From: Globomyces pollinis-pini
Taxonomy: Eukaryota; Chytridiomycota; Chytridiomycetes; Rhizophydiales; Globomycetaceae
Assembly (NCBI GenBank): GCA_025399215.1
Contig: MU621172.1
Coordinates: 1-63,315, forward strand
Reading direction: 5' to 3'
Length of the DNA stretch: 63,315 nt
Below the pieces are notes generated by a model. It made no database searches. It saw only the letters and a list, made by a program, of their open reading frames with translations, and had not been told where the DNA came from. Shown piece after piece: positions 10,294-21,967 of this stretch (its first letter is position 1; each line of letters starts with the position of its first letter). Both the position numbers and the translations under genes were made by a program.

Positions 10294-12249
10294 CTAGAAA
10301 GTAGCCGAGAATGAAGCGGAATTGGAGGCAGTGAAAACTTGATTGTCACCATTACTCCAGATTGGTTTGGCACAAGTGGTAGCAGAACGAGATCCGTATT
10401 TAATTGGTTTCCATTCAACTTTAGTACCAATAGTAACAGGTATTGGTCCACATTTCCAAACATTTCCGGTTGACCAAGAACATGGAGTAGCTTTGCAAGT
10501 ATTCCAGGCATTGAATGATCCAACAATGTACACATTGTCACCAACACCAGCATCATGAGTAACTGAGAAACTGATTTGAACATCAGAAGGAGTGGAAGTA
10601 GGAGTGCTGGTAGGTGCAACAGTTGAGGTAGCAGCAACAGTTGAAGTGGCAGTAGGAGTGACGGTGGTTACTGGGTTGTCAACAATAACTCCATCAGCTC
10701 CAGCGTACAAGGCAACAACTCTTGAAGCGTCTCCGCCGCGAATATTCAATTGAGTGAATCCATTAGCATTCACGACATATTTAACTTGTTCAGTTTTTAG
10801 AACCAATCCAGGCCACAATTGGCAACCACCGTTGACAGCAAATCCATAAACCATATTACAGTAAGTTCCAGCCTTGAGTCCAGTAAAGACAGTGTTGGAC
10901 ATATCTTCGCGTTGAACCCCACCTTGTGCAGAGTTAACGGCAGTGAAAGATTTTCCAGGTACATTCCACCAAATTTGATTGGATCGATCACCATTGGTCA
11001 TGATAGTAGGAGCAGCAACTTTTCCAATAAAGTTTCTAATCTTGATCAAAGGGAATACATCTGACCATCGATGTTGGCACATCCATCCATTGCTACAAGT
11101 ATTGTTTACAATTTGTCCAATAGGGGCTACAGTGTTATCAGGGTTGGACTTTGCCATGATTGGGAATTCACGTTTGACTCGATCACCACCAAAATATTTG
11201 AAAGTATATCCAGAATGAACAGTTGGGATTCCAAATGGGTATAAAATAAAGAAAGCAGATGCTTGCTTAAACCACCATCCATCATTCTTTCTTGCCAAGG
11301 CAAAGTTGGAATCACCATCAGGATCACGTTCTTTGTCATGATTTTCAATCAATGTCACACTATTATCAGAATTTAATTGTAATCTTCGAAGGTATTCTGC
11401 AAGTCGATCGGTTGTTTTACCATTGTTGACAAATGCTTGTCCAACTGCTTGACCATAATCGAAATTGATGACACGACCAATAGATTCATAATTCTTGTAG
11501 TTTTGGGTAGAAGCAAAGTTACCGAAAATTTCTTGAGCAAGGAAAGGAAATACTCCTCTGTAATTGTTGTTGACTTGGCTATAGATAGCTTTCCAATCAT
11601 CCAATGGAATACATTTAGCAGCATCTGTACGGAAACCAGCAACTCCAAGGGATAATAGTTTGTTCAAGAACTTTGCAGTAGTGGATCGAACATATGGATG
11701 TGAAGTTTTCAGATCATTTAATTTGGCCAAACGACAGTTGTACACAATGAAATCGTTGTCCCATTCATTATCCCCAATCTCTTTATCACAAATGTCATCA
11801 TGGAAGTGCTCTGCTTTGTAACCAGCGTCAGGGTAGTTTTGCTTGAAACGTGCACCAGTCCAGGCCAAATTAGAGTTGTAAGCGTTTGGAGCGGAAATGT
11901 CTACATAGGTGTTATGGTTGAGTACCACATCAACAATCACATCTACACTAGCATTTCGACAAGTAGCAACCATGTTTTTGAATTGTTCTTCAGTACCCAA
12001 TCGGTTTCCAATAGAGTAACCAACAGGTTGATAAGAAGTATACCAAGGATTTTCATATCCATCAAATGAGGATGGTGAATGTGCTTGCACAGGACTGGTT
12101 TGGACAAACGAGTATCCATTTGGACCAAGGAAATCCACACATTCCTTTGCAATACTTTCAAAAGGCCATTCAAAAAGTTGTACACCCACAAACTTTTCAT
12201 TTACAAACGTTTGAGCGCTTGCTAAAGTGATAGCCAAAGACCAGATCAT
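10294..12249 (-). CDS. Secreted alpha-amylase (GH13) with C-terminal CBM20 starch-binding domain
   Basis: An intronless gene of 651 aa. The start at 12249 (MIWSLAITLASAQ, a signal peptide) is preferred over the upstream in-frame ATG at 12300, because the TATA box at 12288-12295 lies between them. The catalytic domain has VDVVLNH, the nucleophile Asp in GFRTDAAK, the acid/base Glu in FLAQEIFGN and the transition-state Asp in ENHDKER. LFEWPFESIAKECVDFLGP resembles animal and bacterial amylases rather than the usual fungal TAKA-type. A Thr/Ser/Pro linker at ~residues 530-560 leads to a CBM20 (YIVGSFNAWNT, VEWKPIK, NGDNQVF). It cleaves internal alpha-1,4 links of starch or glycogen outside the cell. 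Confidence 0.93.
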   Translation of the reverse strand: MIWSLAITLASAQTFVNEKFVGVQLFEWPFESIAKECVDFLGPNGYSFVQTSPVQAHSPSSFDGYENPWYTSYQPVGYSIGNRLGTEEQFKNMVATCRNASVDVIVDVVLNHNTYVDISAPNAYNSNLAWTGARFKQNYPDAGYKAEHFHDDICDKEIGDNEWDNDFIVYNCRLAKLNDLKTSHPYVRSTTAKFLNKLLSLGVAGFRTDAAKCIPLDDWKAIYSQVNNNYRGVFPFLAQEIFGNFASTQNYKNYESIGRVINFDYGQAVGQAFVNNGKTTDRLAEYLRRLQLNSDNSVTLIENHDKERDPDGDSNFALARKNDGWWFKQASAFFILYPFGIPTVHSGYTFKYFGGDRVKREFPIMAKSNPDNTVAPIGQIVNNTCSNGWMCQHRWSDVFPLIKIRNFIGKVAAPTIMTNGDRSNQIWWNVPGKSFTAVNSAQGGVQREDMSNTVFTGLKAGTYCNMVYGFAVNGGCQLWPGLVLKTEQVKYVVNANGFTQLNIRGGDASRVVALYAGADGVIVDNPVTTVTPTATSTVAATSTVAPTSTPTSTPSDVQISFSVTHDAGVGDNVYIVGSFNAWNTCKATPCSWSTGNVWKCGPIPVTIGTKVEWKPIKYGSRSATTCAKPIWSNGDNQVFTASNSASFSATF

Positions 12250-12287
12250 TTTTCTCAAATATGGAAACAAATAGAAAAGAGTCTTGT

Positions 12288-12295
12288 AATTTATA
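12288..12295 (-). promoter_or_regulatory. TATA box of the alpha-amylase gene
   Basis: TATAAATT on the minus strand, ~39-46 nt upstream of the chosen ATG. Its position excludes the ORF-maximal ATG at 12300 as the normal start. Confidence 0.6.
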
Positions 12296-12300
12296 GTCAA

Positions 12301-13307
12301 AGACGGACCGAGCTTCCATCAGTCTAAATTCAGTCAACCACATGATGTCAACGAATTCAATTTTGGCATGATCAGATGATTAACAAGAGACTGGTTACGA
12401 AACGAGAATTGGGTCCTCATGTGACAATAACCAAAAGAGATTCTTTCAATTTCGTTTGAAATATTAAAAAACAACTAGTATGAAAGTTTGATGAATCGTA
12501 TTACCAGAATGTAGAGAATCTTGAATCCATTTCATTCAAGTATGACCGATATTTTGTGTTTTTCCAGGTCATGTGAGGTCCAGATATCACAACAGGTGAT
12601 CAAATCATGGATCTCACACTCAATCATCTGACACCACACCGCTTGTAATGATTCAAACTCAACAGTCTTTTCGGTTAAATTTCTGGCAAAAAAAAGCCCA
12701 TGACAGTGATTGGAATCAGCATGTGATTGCCGTGTTGAAGTGGGAACTGTATCGATGGGGTTGTAACTAAAGACTAGTAAACACAAGGATACAGTTGGTG
12801 ACTCGTCATTAGAAGGGTCTTTTCTTTAGACCGACTTGTATCATTTCATTTAATGAATTGGACTTCTTTGATTGTGTTCATGTTGATATGACTCATATTT
12901 TGGTGGTGTCCAAATTTGAATGTCCTAAAATAGTTTTTCAATGTATATTCTACATCGATCCTGATAAAAAATTGTAGAGATACTATGAGTGTCAACGGTA
13001 TGAACTCCATTGGTTATGTATTAACATCATACTACTCCCATTTGAAAAGGCTGTACTTATTTAAAAGTCCATCTGAATAAACCGTTACAATACCTCCTGC
13101 CGAAATCAATAGTATAGTTGATTCCCATTGTACACAGTTTGACATACTGTGATACTGTCTCGGGTCATTATAGTACTTTTTTGACACTATCCATACAACA
13201 AAATACAAAAAACGTTGGGAGAAACATAGTCTATCAACAATTTATTAAACTGAATATTACATTGTACAAACAAACCAAAAAAGGGTGATCAAAATCAACT
13301 AAAATTA
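12301..13307. other. ~1 kb intergenic, no supported gene
   Basis: The only ORF of note (12532-12786, minus, 84 aa) matches no family, has no signal peptide and lies in base composition like the surroundings. No repeat, RNA gene or promoter could be supported beyond the amylase upstream region. Confidence 0.5.
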
Positions 13308-15281
13308 TTAAACTGGAGTTGTTGTGGATGACATTGGTTCAAGGGAATATGATTCCCATAAGCCAATGATGGCTTTTTGGTTTTGCAACATTTCATTTAA
13401 AAACAATTTCATGGCATTTTTAAAATCATTGATTTTGGAATGCTCAAATGCTGACAGTTCTTCAACCAGTCTCTTGGTTACTTTCTGGAATTCCAATCCT
13501 CCTTCTTCGACTAATCTTTCACTCTATTGTTAATTATATATCAGTACTTCATTCACATCATCTCGATAGATGTTAATTTTATCAACTCTAAGTTTGGAAG
13601 ATTGTTGATATTTTAATAGAGACTCTCTTTTTTTGGCCAAAGTCTGCTCCATATTGGTAAGGTCATTAAATAGTTTGAGTCTAATGGCAAATGCAACCTT
13701 GGCAGACCCTATTAGTCTGACATACTCTTCTACTGTGTTGGCTATATAAATAGTTTCGTCTCGACTCTGTATGTCAATTAACTATCACTGTTACTTGTCG
13801 TTCATAAAACTGTGCAATCTGTTTATGTATGTTTGATAACTTTTTCAGTTTATCACCAACTCGTCCTGTTATTTCTAAGGATCCAAAACCGAGTAAGTGA
13901 TCCGCCATTTCATTTGTACAAATAGCTAGCTCTTTACGCTGCTTTAACAAAATATCCAAGTGTTTAGCAAATGCTTTTAATTGACTATCTAATTGTAAAA
14001 TCGTACTTCGATGCTTATCAAGCACCTACTATCAAAGATTGATGATATATATACCTTATCATTATCTGGAACGGGAGGACAAGGTTGATTTACCAATGGT
14101 ACAGATTCGGCGCCTAAGATGGGTTTTGTTGTTCGTAATTTACGCTTAAAAGTTAAATATACACAATCAATACCTCTTGGGTAAATTGTTCAGCTTCTAA
14201 AAAGAATTGAAGATTATCATCTAATTGCAATATATGATGTTTTGTGACTCTTATCATAAACCGTTCCAATTGGTATCGACGACTTTCAATAAAATCTTCT
14301 TGAAACCGCCCTAGATGGTCAATATTGATATCTATACCCATGGCCATTTTTTCAGGAATTGGAGGAACAATGACTCCTGGATATTTATTCAACAATTGAT
14401 TGTAAAGCCTATGATAAAACATCCAAATCATTATACCATAAGAAATCCGAAAAACGTCGCATCACATAAAATTCAGACCTAGCGTAATCCGGATTTGAAG
14501 TCTATGATATTCACTTTTCCAGAACATCATACCTTTGTCTTGATGCGATATTCAACATAGCCACTAATTTTATCACCCACCTTCAGTGGATCAGAGACTT
14601 GTATATCAAAGTAATGTAAAAGAGAAGTAAGCTATCATACATTAGACATAACACTATTACTTTGGGTGTATTAACAATGCTAGGGTCACTATATGCTAAT
14701 GAACTTGGTTTTTGCACAAATGGTTTAAGAGGAGACTGAACTGCGGAACTACGAGCGGATAAAGCAGCCGAAAGATAAGCTAATGGTGTATTTTCCTCAT
14801 CAATTTCACCGATCGAATGATAGGATTGTGTATGGTCTGGTGTGACTTCAGCAAGTCGATGTAACGTAGTTATTTGATCATCAGGGTTGAGTAATGGATC
14901 AAACATTTGAGGAAGTGATTTTGAAGGGGATAAAGGAGACATAGTAGTTGCAGTAATTGAGAGACGATGCAATGGAATTTCCTTTGCAGATGTAGGAGTT
15001 TTTTCGACAATGATTTCAGTATTTGTAGTTGGAATTAGTCCAGGGGTGATTTCATTTTCAATAATATCATTATTTTTGTTTGAAAATTCGATATTTACGA
15101 TAGGATCCATTACATTTGATATAGGATCCATTACATTTGATTGATTATTATTCCAATTAGTAGGTTGTTGATTATCATGAATTCCCCAATGTTGATCAAC
15201 CGGTAATTCCCAGTTATTTTTTTTAGATGATTGATCATTCCAAACAGTATCATTAGCAAAAGGATTCTCATCGTAAGACAT
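13308..15281 (-). CDS. VPS5: Sorting nexin of the Vps5/SNX1 type (PX-BAR, retromer)
   Basis: Starts MSYDENPFANDTVW at 15281. The N-terminal ~230 residues are polar and disordered. The PX domain begins at the VGDKISGYVEY exon and contains RRFSDF/WMFYHRL, KYPGVIVPPIPEK and RRYQLERFM, the phosphoinositide-binding features. The C-terminal half is a helical BAR domain spread over short exons. It ends with KINDFKNAMKLFLNEMLQNQKAIIGLWESY, typical of SNX1/2 and Vps5. With Vps17 and Vps26/29/35 it would tubulate endosomes and recycle cargo to the Golgi. Only 125 bp separate it from the divergently transcribed prenyl synthase. Vps17 is the alternative identity. Confidence 0.85.
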
Positions 15282-15406
15282 TTTTTGATAAAGATTCAAC
15301 TTTCGTTTTTTTTCGTTTTTTTCACTATCGAATTGACTGTAGTTTTTTGATACCAAAATTTAATTTTTTTTTAAATTTCAATTTCATTTTGTTTGATTTG
15401 GGATTA
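15282..15406. promoter_or_regulatory. Short bidirectional promoter, VPS5 / COQ1
   Basis: 125 bp separate two divergent ATGs. It contains T-rich runs flanking CG (TTTCGTTTTTTTTCG) and no TATA box. Confidence 0.55.
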
Positions 15407-16913
15407 ATGTTATTTCGGAATTATATGCTACTTCGCCCTTACTCAAGAACTCTATCTTCTTTCAGTTTATTCAAAAAATCAGATTGGCAATTAGCTATTC
15501 AAAATGGTGAAAGACTAGTTCATTTAGGGAAAGGTTCCGTTATAAATCCAAAACAATTATTAGGAAAAGATTTGGAATTATTAACAGATAATATTAGAAA
15601 GTATTATCATTCAAATTAATTCTCTTTATAGATTATTAGGAAGTGGTCATCCAGTATTAGAAACTGTCTCTAATTATTATTTTTCAAAACAAGGAAAGCA
15701 TGTTAGACCATTGATTGTTTTGTTAATGTCTCAAGCTACAAATACACACGTTCATGGTTTAAGTTCAACAGAAATAGATTCACCTTTATCAAAAACTGGA
15801 AGCGATGTCATATTTAAATCAAATGAAGATGCCTATTCAAATTCAATTTTACCTGCTCAAAGAAGATTGGCCGAAATAACTGAAATGATTCATACGGCGT
15901 CTCTATTACACGATGATGTGATCGATTTGTCACTACTAAGGAGAAATTCAAACTCGGCTAATGCAGAGTTTGGAAATAAAATGGCGATTCTTGCTGGTAA
16001 GATTCAAAATAATTTCTCCGCTCTTTCACGCGTCAATTCAATCTTGATAACCATATCTATACTTTGATGATTAACTCAATTATAGGTGATTTCTTACTGG
16101 CTCGTGCCTCAGTTGCCTTAGCCAGATTGAGAAATATTCAAGTGGTCGAACTACTTGCTACTGTTATATCCAATTTAGTAGAAGGAGAGTTCATGCAACT
16201 TCGGTATTTAAGATTCTTTATTTTTATCTTAGCAATTCAAAAGTTCAAGGGACTCAATATCAAAAACAGTTGCTACCAACAGGATATGATGGGGATTCAT
16301 CCAAAGTGGAACATAGTGATCGATTCGAATACTATATGGAAAAAACTTACATGAAAACGGCCAGTTTAATGGCAAAAAGTTGTCGTGCTGCAGCTGTCTT
16401 GGGTGGAAGTTCAGTCGAAATCCAAGATGCCGCTTATTCATATGGCCGAAATTTAGGCCTTGCATTTCAAGTATGTATTTTTTAAAGTATTCTAGCATCT
16501 GAATGATATAATCACTTTCCTTTCGATACCATTGCTAACTGTTTTAGCTGGTGGATGATATGTTGGATTTTGTGGTGACAAATGACCAATTTGGAAAACC
16601 AGTGAATGCAGATTTATCCTTGGGCCTTGCTACAGCCCCAGTTCTATATGCAGCAGAAGAGTACCCAGAACTCTTCCCACTCATAGAGCGAAAGTTCGAT
16701 CAGCCATCTGACGTTGACATGGTATCAACACTCTTTTTCTAACACTCTTAGGCTAAGGAATTAGTATTAAAAAGTAAAGGGATACATTTAACGAGACAAT
16801 TGGCAGCTGCATACTGTCAAAGTGCTGTGGACGCATTGGAGTCTGTACCATCATCACATGCTAAATCCGCATTAATTCAAATAACAGAAGCGGTACTCAC
16901 AAGAACCAAATAA
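15407..16913 (+). CDS. COQ1: Long-chain trans-polyprenyl diphosphate synthase (ubiquinone side chain)
   Basis: Makes the polyprenyl tail of ubiquinone in mitochondria. The start [24 protein letters not shown] at 15407 is Arg/Ser-rich and looks like a mitochondrial presequence. Motifs in order: GKHVRP, the first Asp-rich motif LLHDDVID in [35 protein letters not shown], and the second Asp-rich motif LVDDMLDF. It ends EAVLTRTK with TAA at 16911-16913. A ~35-residue polar insert ([23 protein letters not shown]) precedes the catalytic helix. At least five introns, some about 70 nt. Confidence 0.92.
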
Positions 16914-17332
16914 CTTGATGTAATAATAATAATTTATCATCAATTCATTAATTTTTTAAACGTGGTTGTTGAAGCGATTTCTATTGAGTCAGAAATCGCT
17001 ATTATGAACTCTTTGAGATGCAGTTGATGAGTTGTCAATAGTTACCACATAGAAGAGTACAATTGGTGGCTTATCCAGATTTGGTTTGAGTACTTATTCG
17101 ATTTATTTTGATCATTTGGAGTGTTTGTGAAATTAACTACGTAGTCTTTCTTTTACTTTCTTTTACGCAGCTTAAATATTGCATATCACTGTATATCCAA
17201 AACAATTATGATTTTAGTATAGACGGAATCAGAAAGTCCCAATCCACGCTAAATCGCGTTCAAAATAGAAAGTTATTGTCCAATACATTTTTATATGTAA
17301 CCTATCTATTTTAATAGACTATTGATTGTGAA
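16914..17332. other. Intergenic, no feature seen
   Basis: 419 bp between convergent genes. It contains a local hairpin (GAAGCGATTTCTATTGAGTCAGAAATCGC-type, arms GCGATTTCT/AGAAATCGC at about 16973-17001) that could act at the 3' end of COQ1. Nothing else is supported. Confidence 0.4.
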
Positions 17333-18190
17333 TCAAAGCTCATATCCTCTTGATGTAATAAGTCGAGTTGCTCTTGGAGCGTTTGGTACAATAAAATCAG
17401 TAATTTTGACATGTGGAAACAATTGAATTTTTTCATTAAAGGTCACAAACCGATTTGATTTAGTTTCAATTCCAATATCTTTGAGTATAGGTTGAATCAT
17501 AGTATCATTTGATCCTATTTGATTTTCTACTTGTGATGATTCAGGTGCAATTCTCTGATAGAGTGAAGAATTAATTGAAGTTCGTGTCATGGATGATTGA
17601 TCATCTAATGTTGATAAATCCAACATTTCAAAATCGAAATCAATATTTGTACATTCTACCCTTCCTTCTCTTAACCAATGAGTGCCACCGGACTACATTT
17701 TTCGTTACCTTCAATTCTCAATTACCTTTAATTGACCAAAGGAACCATAATTACGTAGACATAGATAGTTGATGGGTCGTATCGTTTTGAAATGTGAAGA
17801 AATTGAATCTATCATTGATTTTCTACCTTCCAACAATTGATTGATAATTTGTTCCTTCTCACCTTCTATTTCAATATCAATCCCATCTTGATCATCTTCA
17901 TACATATCACGAGATACATAATCCCCATGATACAGATTAATTAAATTATTCCAATTTCCCCTTTCTGTTGGTCAATCATAAATACTTACCATCTAGTCCG
18001 TGTTTTTGTTTGTCCTGTAACAATATCGTCTCTCGATTGACAACAGGTTGAAAACAGCATATCGTATGACACTCTGAAATATTGAAAATGGACAAGAGAT
18101 GCCACAAAAAATTAATTTACCATACAATTGAAAAACGGCACATGCTCATTTTTTATTGATTGGATTATTCAAATAGTTTGTTGGATCTGA
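17333..18190 (-). CDS. Hypothetical protein, 5' end unresolved
   Basis: At least four exons join in frame. The N-terminal visible exon is Cys-rich (FFNCM joined to CHTICCFQPVVNRETILLQDK). A 25-nt intron then leads to NWNNLINLYHGDYVSRDMYEDDQDG. Next is EGRKSMIDSISSHFKTIRPINYLCLRNYGSFGQLK, then SGGTHWLREGRVECTNIDFDFEM. The end is SNRFVTFNEKIQLFPHVKI..RGYEL. RFVTF fits a PP1-docking motif. No family is recognised. The first exon was not found; a palindrome AAAGAC-GCG-GTCTTT at 18243-18257 may mark its promoter. Confidence 0.55.
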
Positions 18191-18242
18191 TACAATTTGT
18201 TCATGGTTTATTTCATAGGTATACAGTAATAAAATTAATATC

Positions 18243-18257
18243 AAAGACGCGGTCTTT
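18243..18257. promoter_or_regulatory. Perfect palindrome with CGCG core
   Basis: AAAGACGCGGTCTTT lies in the gap between the FHA kinase stop and the hypothetical gene. It may be part of the promoter of the latter. Confidence 0.35.
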
Positions 18258-18487
18258 AAAAACTGCTTCAAATCTCAAAAGCTTGTATTTATCAAGTAGG
18301 TCTATCATCTTCATTTTCTATTTTTAATATTCATTGTATTGTGAAAATCTGGTAAAATGAGAGAGACAACATCAAAATATTGTATAAAATGCTAGATAGA
18401 CAAATATATTGAACATTTCCATATACCAAGTATATCAAAGAATTAAACTCTTGCTCATCATCTAACAGCACGATCAAATAATGGAAT

Positions 18488-20309
18488 TCAAACCTTGGTA
18501 TATAACTTTGACAAGGGTGATCGATTCTGTGCAATCCAAGGATGTTCTAATGCTTCATCGACAGTAATTCTCACTTGTGGATCAACCTAGTACATTAGTT
18601 TGTATACTGTCACCTCTAAAAATTTTGAAATTAAATCTTTGGCTATATATATAATTAGACTTTAGTCTGATACCTTCAGAGCTGACATTGAGAAAAATTT
18701 CGGTATCAAATCGTAAATTTGCTGATCGAATCCGATTGACCAACTCTTGAGGTTGTGAATCCGAACCGAATGGTAATTCTCCTTGCAACCTTCCAAAATT
18801 TCAGTGATTGTATAATGAATTACACTAAAGGTAAGATATTTTCAATACTGGTGTAAAGTAATACTCCTAAAGCCCAGCAATCTACTGCTTTCGAATATCC
18901 ATTTGGATTATCCAGAATTTCTGGTGCAATCTTTCAATTAATTATTGAATTGTTACATAAGTAAAAGTACCACATTTGGTTTGCATTAAATCAACGTTGA
19001 ATTTTGACATTCCGAAATCGGTTAAAAATATTCTAAAATAGTTAGATATGAACTTGATGTCATTTGAAAGTTTTAATCTACAATTACACTACCTGGAAAA
19101 CTTTTTGGTGCTTTCTAAAAGAACATTTTCCGCCTTGATGTCACGGTGACAGATATTATTTTGGTGTAGATACTAGCAATTAATACGGCGATTTCTTTAA
19201 TTACTTGAACTGCCAGCAGTAATTGAAAAAAGAAAAACCTAATGGATCAGTCATAGAAAGAAAGTTACAATGATTCTGTTTCATCAATCCCACCTTCCTT
19301 TGCTATCCGATCAAACAGTTCCCCACCGGATATGAAGGTTAAAAACAACAGGACTTGATGGGTATCATGCTCAACACTAACCGACTTGATATCTACTATA
19401 TTTGGATGATTTATCTTTCGTAGAATTTTAATCTGACAGTTAATGATGATATGAGACAAGAAGAGATAAGGAATTGTTGTAATAAACTTGAAGAAAATGT
19501 ACCTCATCTTCTACATGAGAGAAAGTGGATGTGGTGGAATGTTTTTTGGTGGACAACTTGAATCGTTGTGTATTGATAATTTTGCAAGCAAGATGTGTGT
19601 TTGTGTTTATATCAATGGCTAGATAAACTACCACCACTTAGAAAATCAAGTTGTTTACCTGTTGCGAAAGAACCATTGCCTAATATAGTATGTCTGAAGA
19701 TGTAATACTGTTCTTTGACAAGTGGTAGTGGTGTATCTTGCCAAACAAATACAAAGTCTAATCCTGTATTTCAAAATGAATAAATTACAGTATTTGTAAG
19801 GTATATAAATTTCTGCTATTGTACTTAATGGCAAATCCGTTTCCTTTTTGCCATTAACGTATGTTCCACACCTAAAAGTATTAATAAAAATACAGTTGTG
19901 AAAAGGCAATATAGTTAGATTTATATAATGTGTTGATAAGTGGGAATATTACTTTCCTGTGCTCTTTAATCTAGCTAATCCATCATGCTGTTGTTTAATA
20001 TGATATTACAACACCTCTGACAATGTGAAATGAAAGTTTGATATAAAACTTGATTCATCTGGTATAACAATATCTATGATTTCAATTCAATTTTCTAAAT
20101 GATACCATTTGATGCATTTCTTCCAATCGAATATTGTGATTTTGTAAGTTCTACAATAAACATAACGATCAAATACTATATTCAAATAGCTTTGGACCAA
20201 TAAAGCAATATAAAGAACCTATCCAATTATTGATTGGGTAATACCCCACATAGTAGAACTGTGAAAGTGTAATCAAAGTGATTCGGACGAGAAAAAGTTG
20301 GAAATCCAT
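18488..20309 (-). CDS. FHA-domain CaMK-family Ser/Thr kinase (Chk2/Rad53/Dun1-like)
   Basis: Start MDFQLFLVRITLITLSQ at 20309 (first in-frame ATG). The FHA domain at ~residues 30-130 has the phosphothreonine-binding core KLTKSQYSIGRNASN, SNFHFTLS and CGTYVNGKK. The kinase domain follows: QYYIFRHTILGNGSFATVYLA (P-loop), LACKIINTQ (VAIK Lys), HRDIKAEN, TDFGMSK, APEIL, and HPWIAQNRS near the end. It stops at KLYTKV. Chk2 relatives act in DNA-damage checkpoints. No N-terminal SQ/TQ cluster is seen, so activation may differ, and a Dun1-like or fungal FHA-kinase role is possible. About nine introns, one of 26 nt at 20151-20176. Confidence 0.87.
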
Positions 20310-20563
20310 CTGAGGACGTGAAATTCAAAGACAAGGTTGAAAATTGGAAATTGAGCAGATGTTAGATAGTGTTATCGTTAGTCTATCTCTGAGTGCAGTA
20401 TAATCCATACATTGAAGGACAGTATCCTAATTAATTATCATCAATGGAAAAAAAGCCTTCATTTAGATACTGATGGGATCATGTTATAACATCGATGATT
20501 CTCGTTCTATCAGTATCTTACGTAACGATATTGGTTTAAAATGGTTACTCATCTTTCCATTTT

Positions 20564-20575
20564 TTCGCGTTTTCT
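20564..20575. promoter_or_regulatory. CGCG promoter motif before velvet gene 1
   Basis: TTTTTCGCGTTTTC, with CGCG at 20566-20569, 27 nt before the ATG at 20596. The same CGCGTTTTCTT sits 26 nt before the second velvet gene. Confidence 0.45.
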
Positions 20576-20595
20576 TGTTTAGATTTGAATTATTT

Positions 20596-21343
20596 ATGAC
20601 TGAACAAGTGTTTGATTTTGATATAAGACAGCAACCAGATATTGGGAGAATGTGTGGAGTGAAAGATGTGGTAAATCGACGAGTTCTGTAAGTTAAGCTT
20701 TCGAATAATAGCAAATATAGCGATCCACCTCTAATTATTGAATTAAAACCATCAAATTATACTGAAGGGTATTTAAAAATTTTATTGATTATTATAGACC
20801 TTTTAGTAACCGGATGCTACCATTAGACTCATACGTGCTGAACGTCTCACTTACATCTGAAGATTGCAAAGAGAGTCGAAATGACTTTCGAGCAGGTCGT
20901 CATATTCGTCATAATATTATTGGAGATACAGTTGGAAATGCTAGAATATTACTTGACCCAGAAGATAGAAAACACAAACCATTTTTCGTTCTACCAAATA
21001 TATCCATTAGATTAACTGGAACGTATACAATTTGCTGCACAGTCATCAATGTCGTATCGTAAATATCCTAAAAATCGATATTAATGTATTTTAGGGGTCA
21101 AGTGTCAACAAAATTCACTAGACCTTTGAATGTGTATTCTTGTGGTCAATTTCCAGGTTATTTGGGTAAACGAAAAGTTGTTGATGACTACTAGCTACTT
21201 CCAAACTAACGAGATCGTTCATCTACCAGGGGTTGTCTGTGAGAGAAAAGGGTGTGAAAGCAAAGCTTCCTCTGCTATTAGAAAATGAGAAACACATTCA
21301 GAACTATCCAACAACTGATAGTAATCAAACTCTTCCTGCTTGA
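20596..21343 (+). CDS. Velvet-domain regulator, copy 1
   Basis: About 205 aa, almost entirely velvet domain. It opens MTEQVFDFDIRQQPDIGRMCG, the velvet signature (IRQQP..ARMCG), then VVNRRVLDPPLIIELKP. The middle has SYVLNVSLTS, an insert ESRNDFRAGRHIRHN and GDTVGNARILLDPEDRK. Then FFVLPNISIRLTGTYTICC and KFTRPLNVYSCGQFPGY, ending TRSFIYQGLSVREKGVK. Velvet proteins (VeA, VelB, VosA) are fungal NF-kB-fold DNA-binding regulators of development and secondary metabolism. Four introns, all about 29-36 nt, at the same places as in copy 2. The ATG at 20596 is chosen by alignment with copy 2; the frame is open upstream to 20473. Confidence 0.88.
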
Positions 21344-21910
21344 TTAACAATTCTTTTACACTTTTATCTTCGTTGTGCAGTGTTAGATATAAATAAAACA
21401 ACCAAAGATTATAATTAGACTATTGGTGTCTATTTACTATTCAGTAAAATGTCGGAAACTGTTTTATGATTATAGGATCCCATAATTAGTAACATTGTTG
21501 ATCATAATCAAACTAGTGGTTTGACTATCATAACTGTAAGAGAGCACTGAATTATCTCAGAACAATACATTGGCAACATCGACTGTCAAAAATCCTCAAT
21601 TCCATCAAATGTATTTTGAAACGAAAAGATTTTCTTAGCTCTTGTGATACAAACATTACTATAATTTTGACTGGAGATAGTTTACATCACAAAAGATTAA
21701 TTAACGTCTATTTGGGATGGAATATCATAATGTGAGATTGGTTGCTTTTCATCTCTCTTGCTAAACTATCTGTTTGTTTGTATTGTAGAATTTCATTTGC
21801 CTAAATTTTAAAACGGCATTTCTAACATATAAATATTCTGGTATTAATATCAAATTCATATGGCTGTTATTAGCATTGATCATAGTAAGGTATCTCATAT
21901 AACGTAACAA

Positions 21911-21918
21911 TCACGTCA
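21911..21918 (-). promoter_or_regulatory. TGACGTGA motif upstream of velvet gene 2
   Basis: Reads TCACGTCA on the plus strand, 50 nt upstream of the ATG at 21968, next to a CGCG motif. Confidence 0.4.
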
Positions 21919-21936
21919 ATAATTGGATGAAAAACA

Positions 21937-21948
21937 AGCGCGTTTTCT
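21937..21948. promoter_or_regulatory. CGCG promoter motif before velvet gene 2
   Basis: AAGCGCGTTTTCTTAATTG, with CGCG at 21939-21942. It matches the element before velvet copy 1 over CGCGTTTTCTT. Confidence 0.45.
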
Positions 21949-21967
21949 TAATTGTATTTTGAATAAA

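Larger units (their letters stand above)
21344..21967. other. Intergenic between the two velvet genes
   Basis: 624 bp, strongly AT-rich. The distal 60 bp carry TCACGTCA (21911-21918) and GCGCGTTTTC (21938-21947) just upstream of velvet copy 2. No ORF is supported. Confidence 0.5.

Noticed and set aside
10260..12200. Several 70-90-aa ORFs on both strands over the amylase
   Set aside because: Shadows of the single long coding frame.
12532..12786. 84-aa minus-strand ORF
   Set aside because: No family, no signal peptide, no promoter; a chance ORF is as likely.
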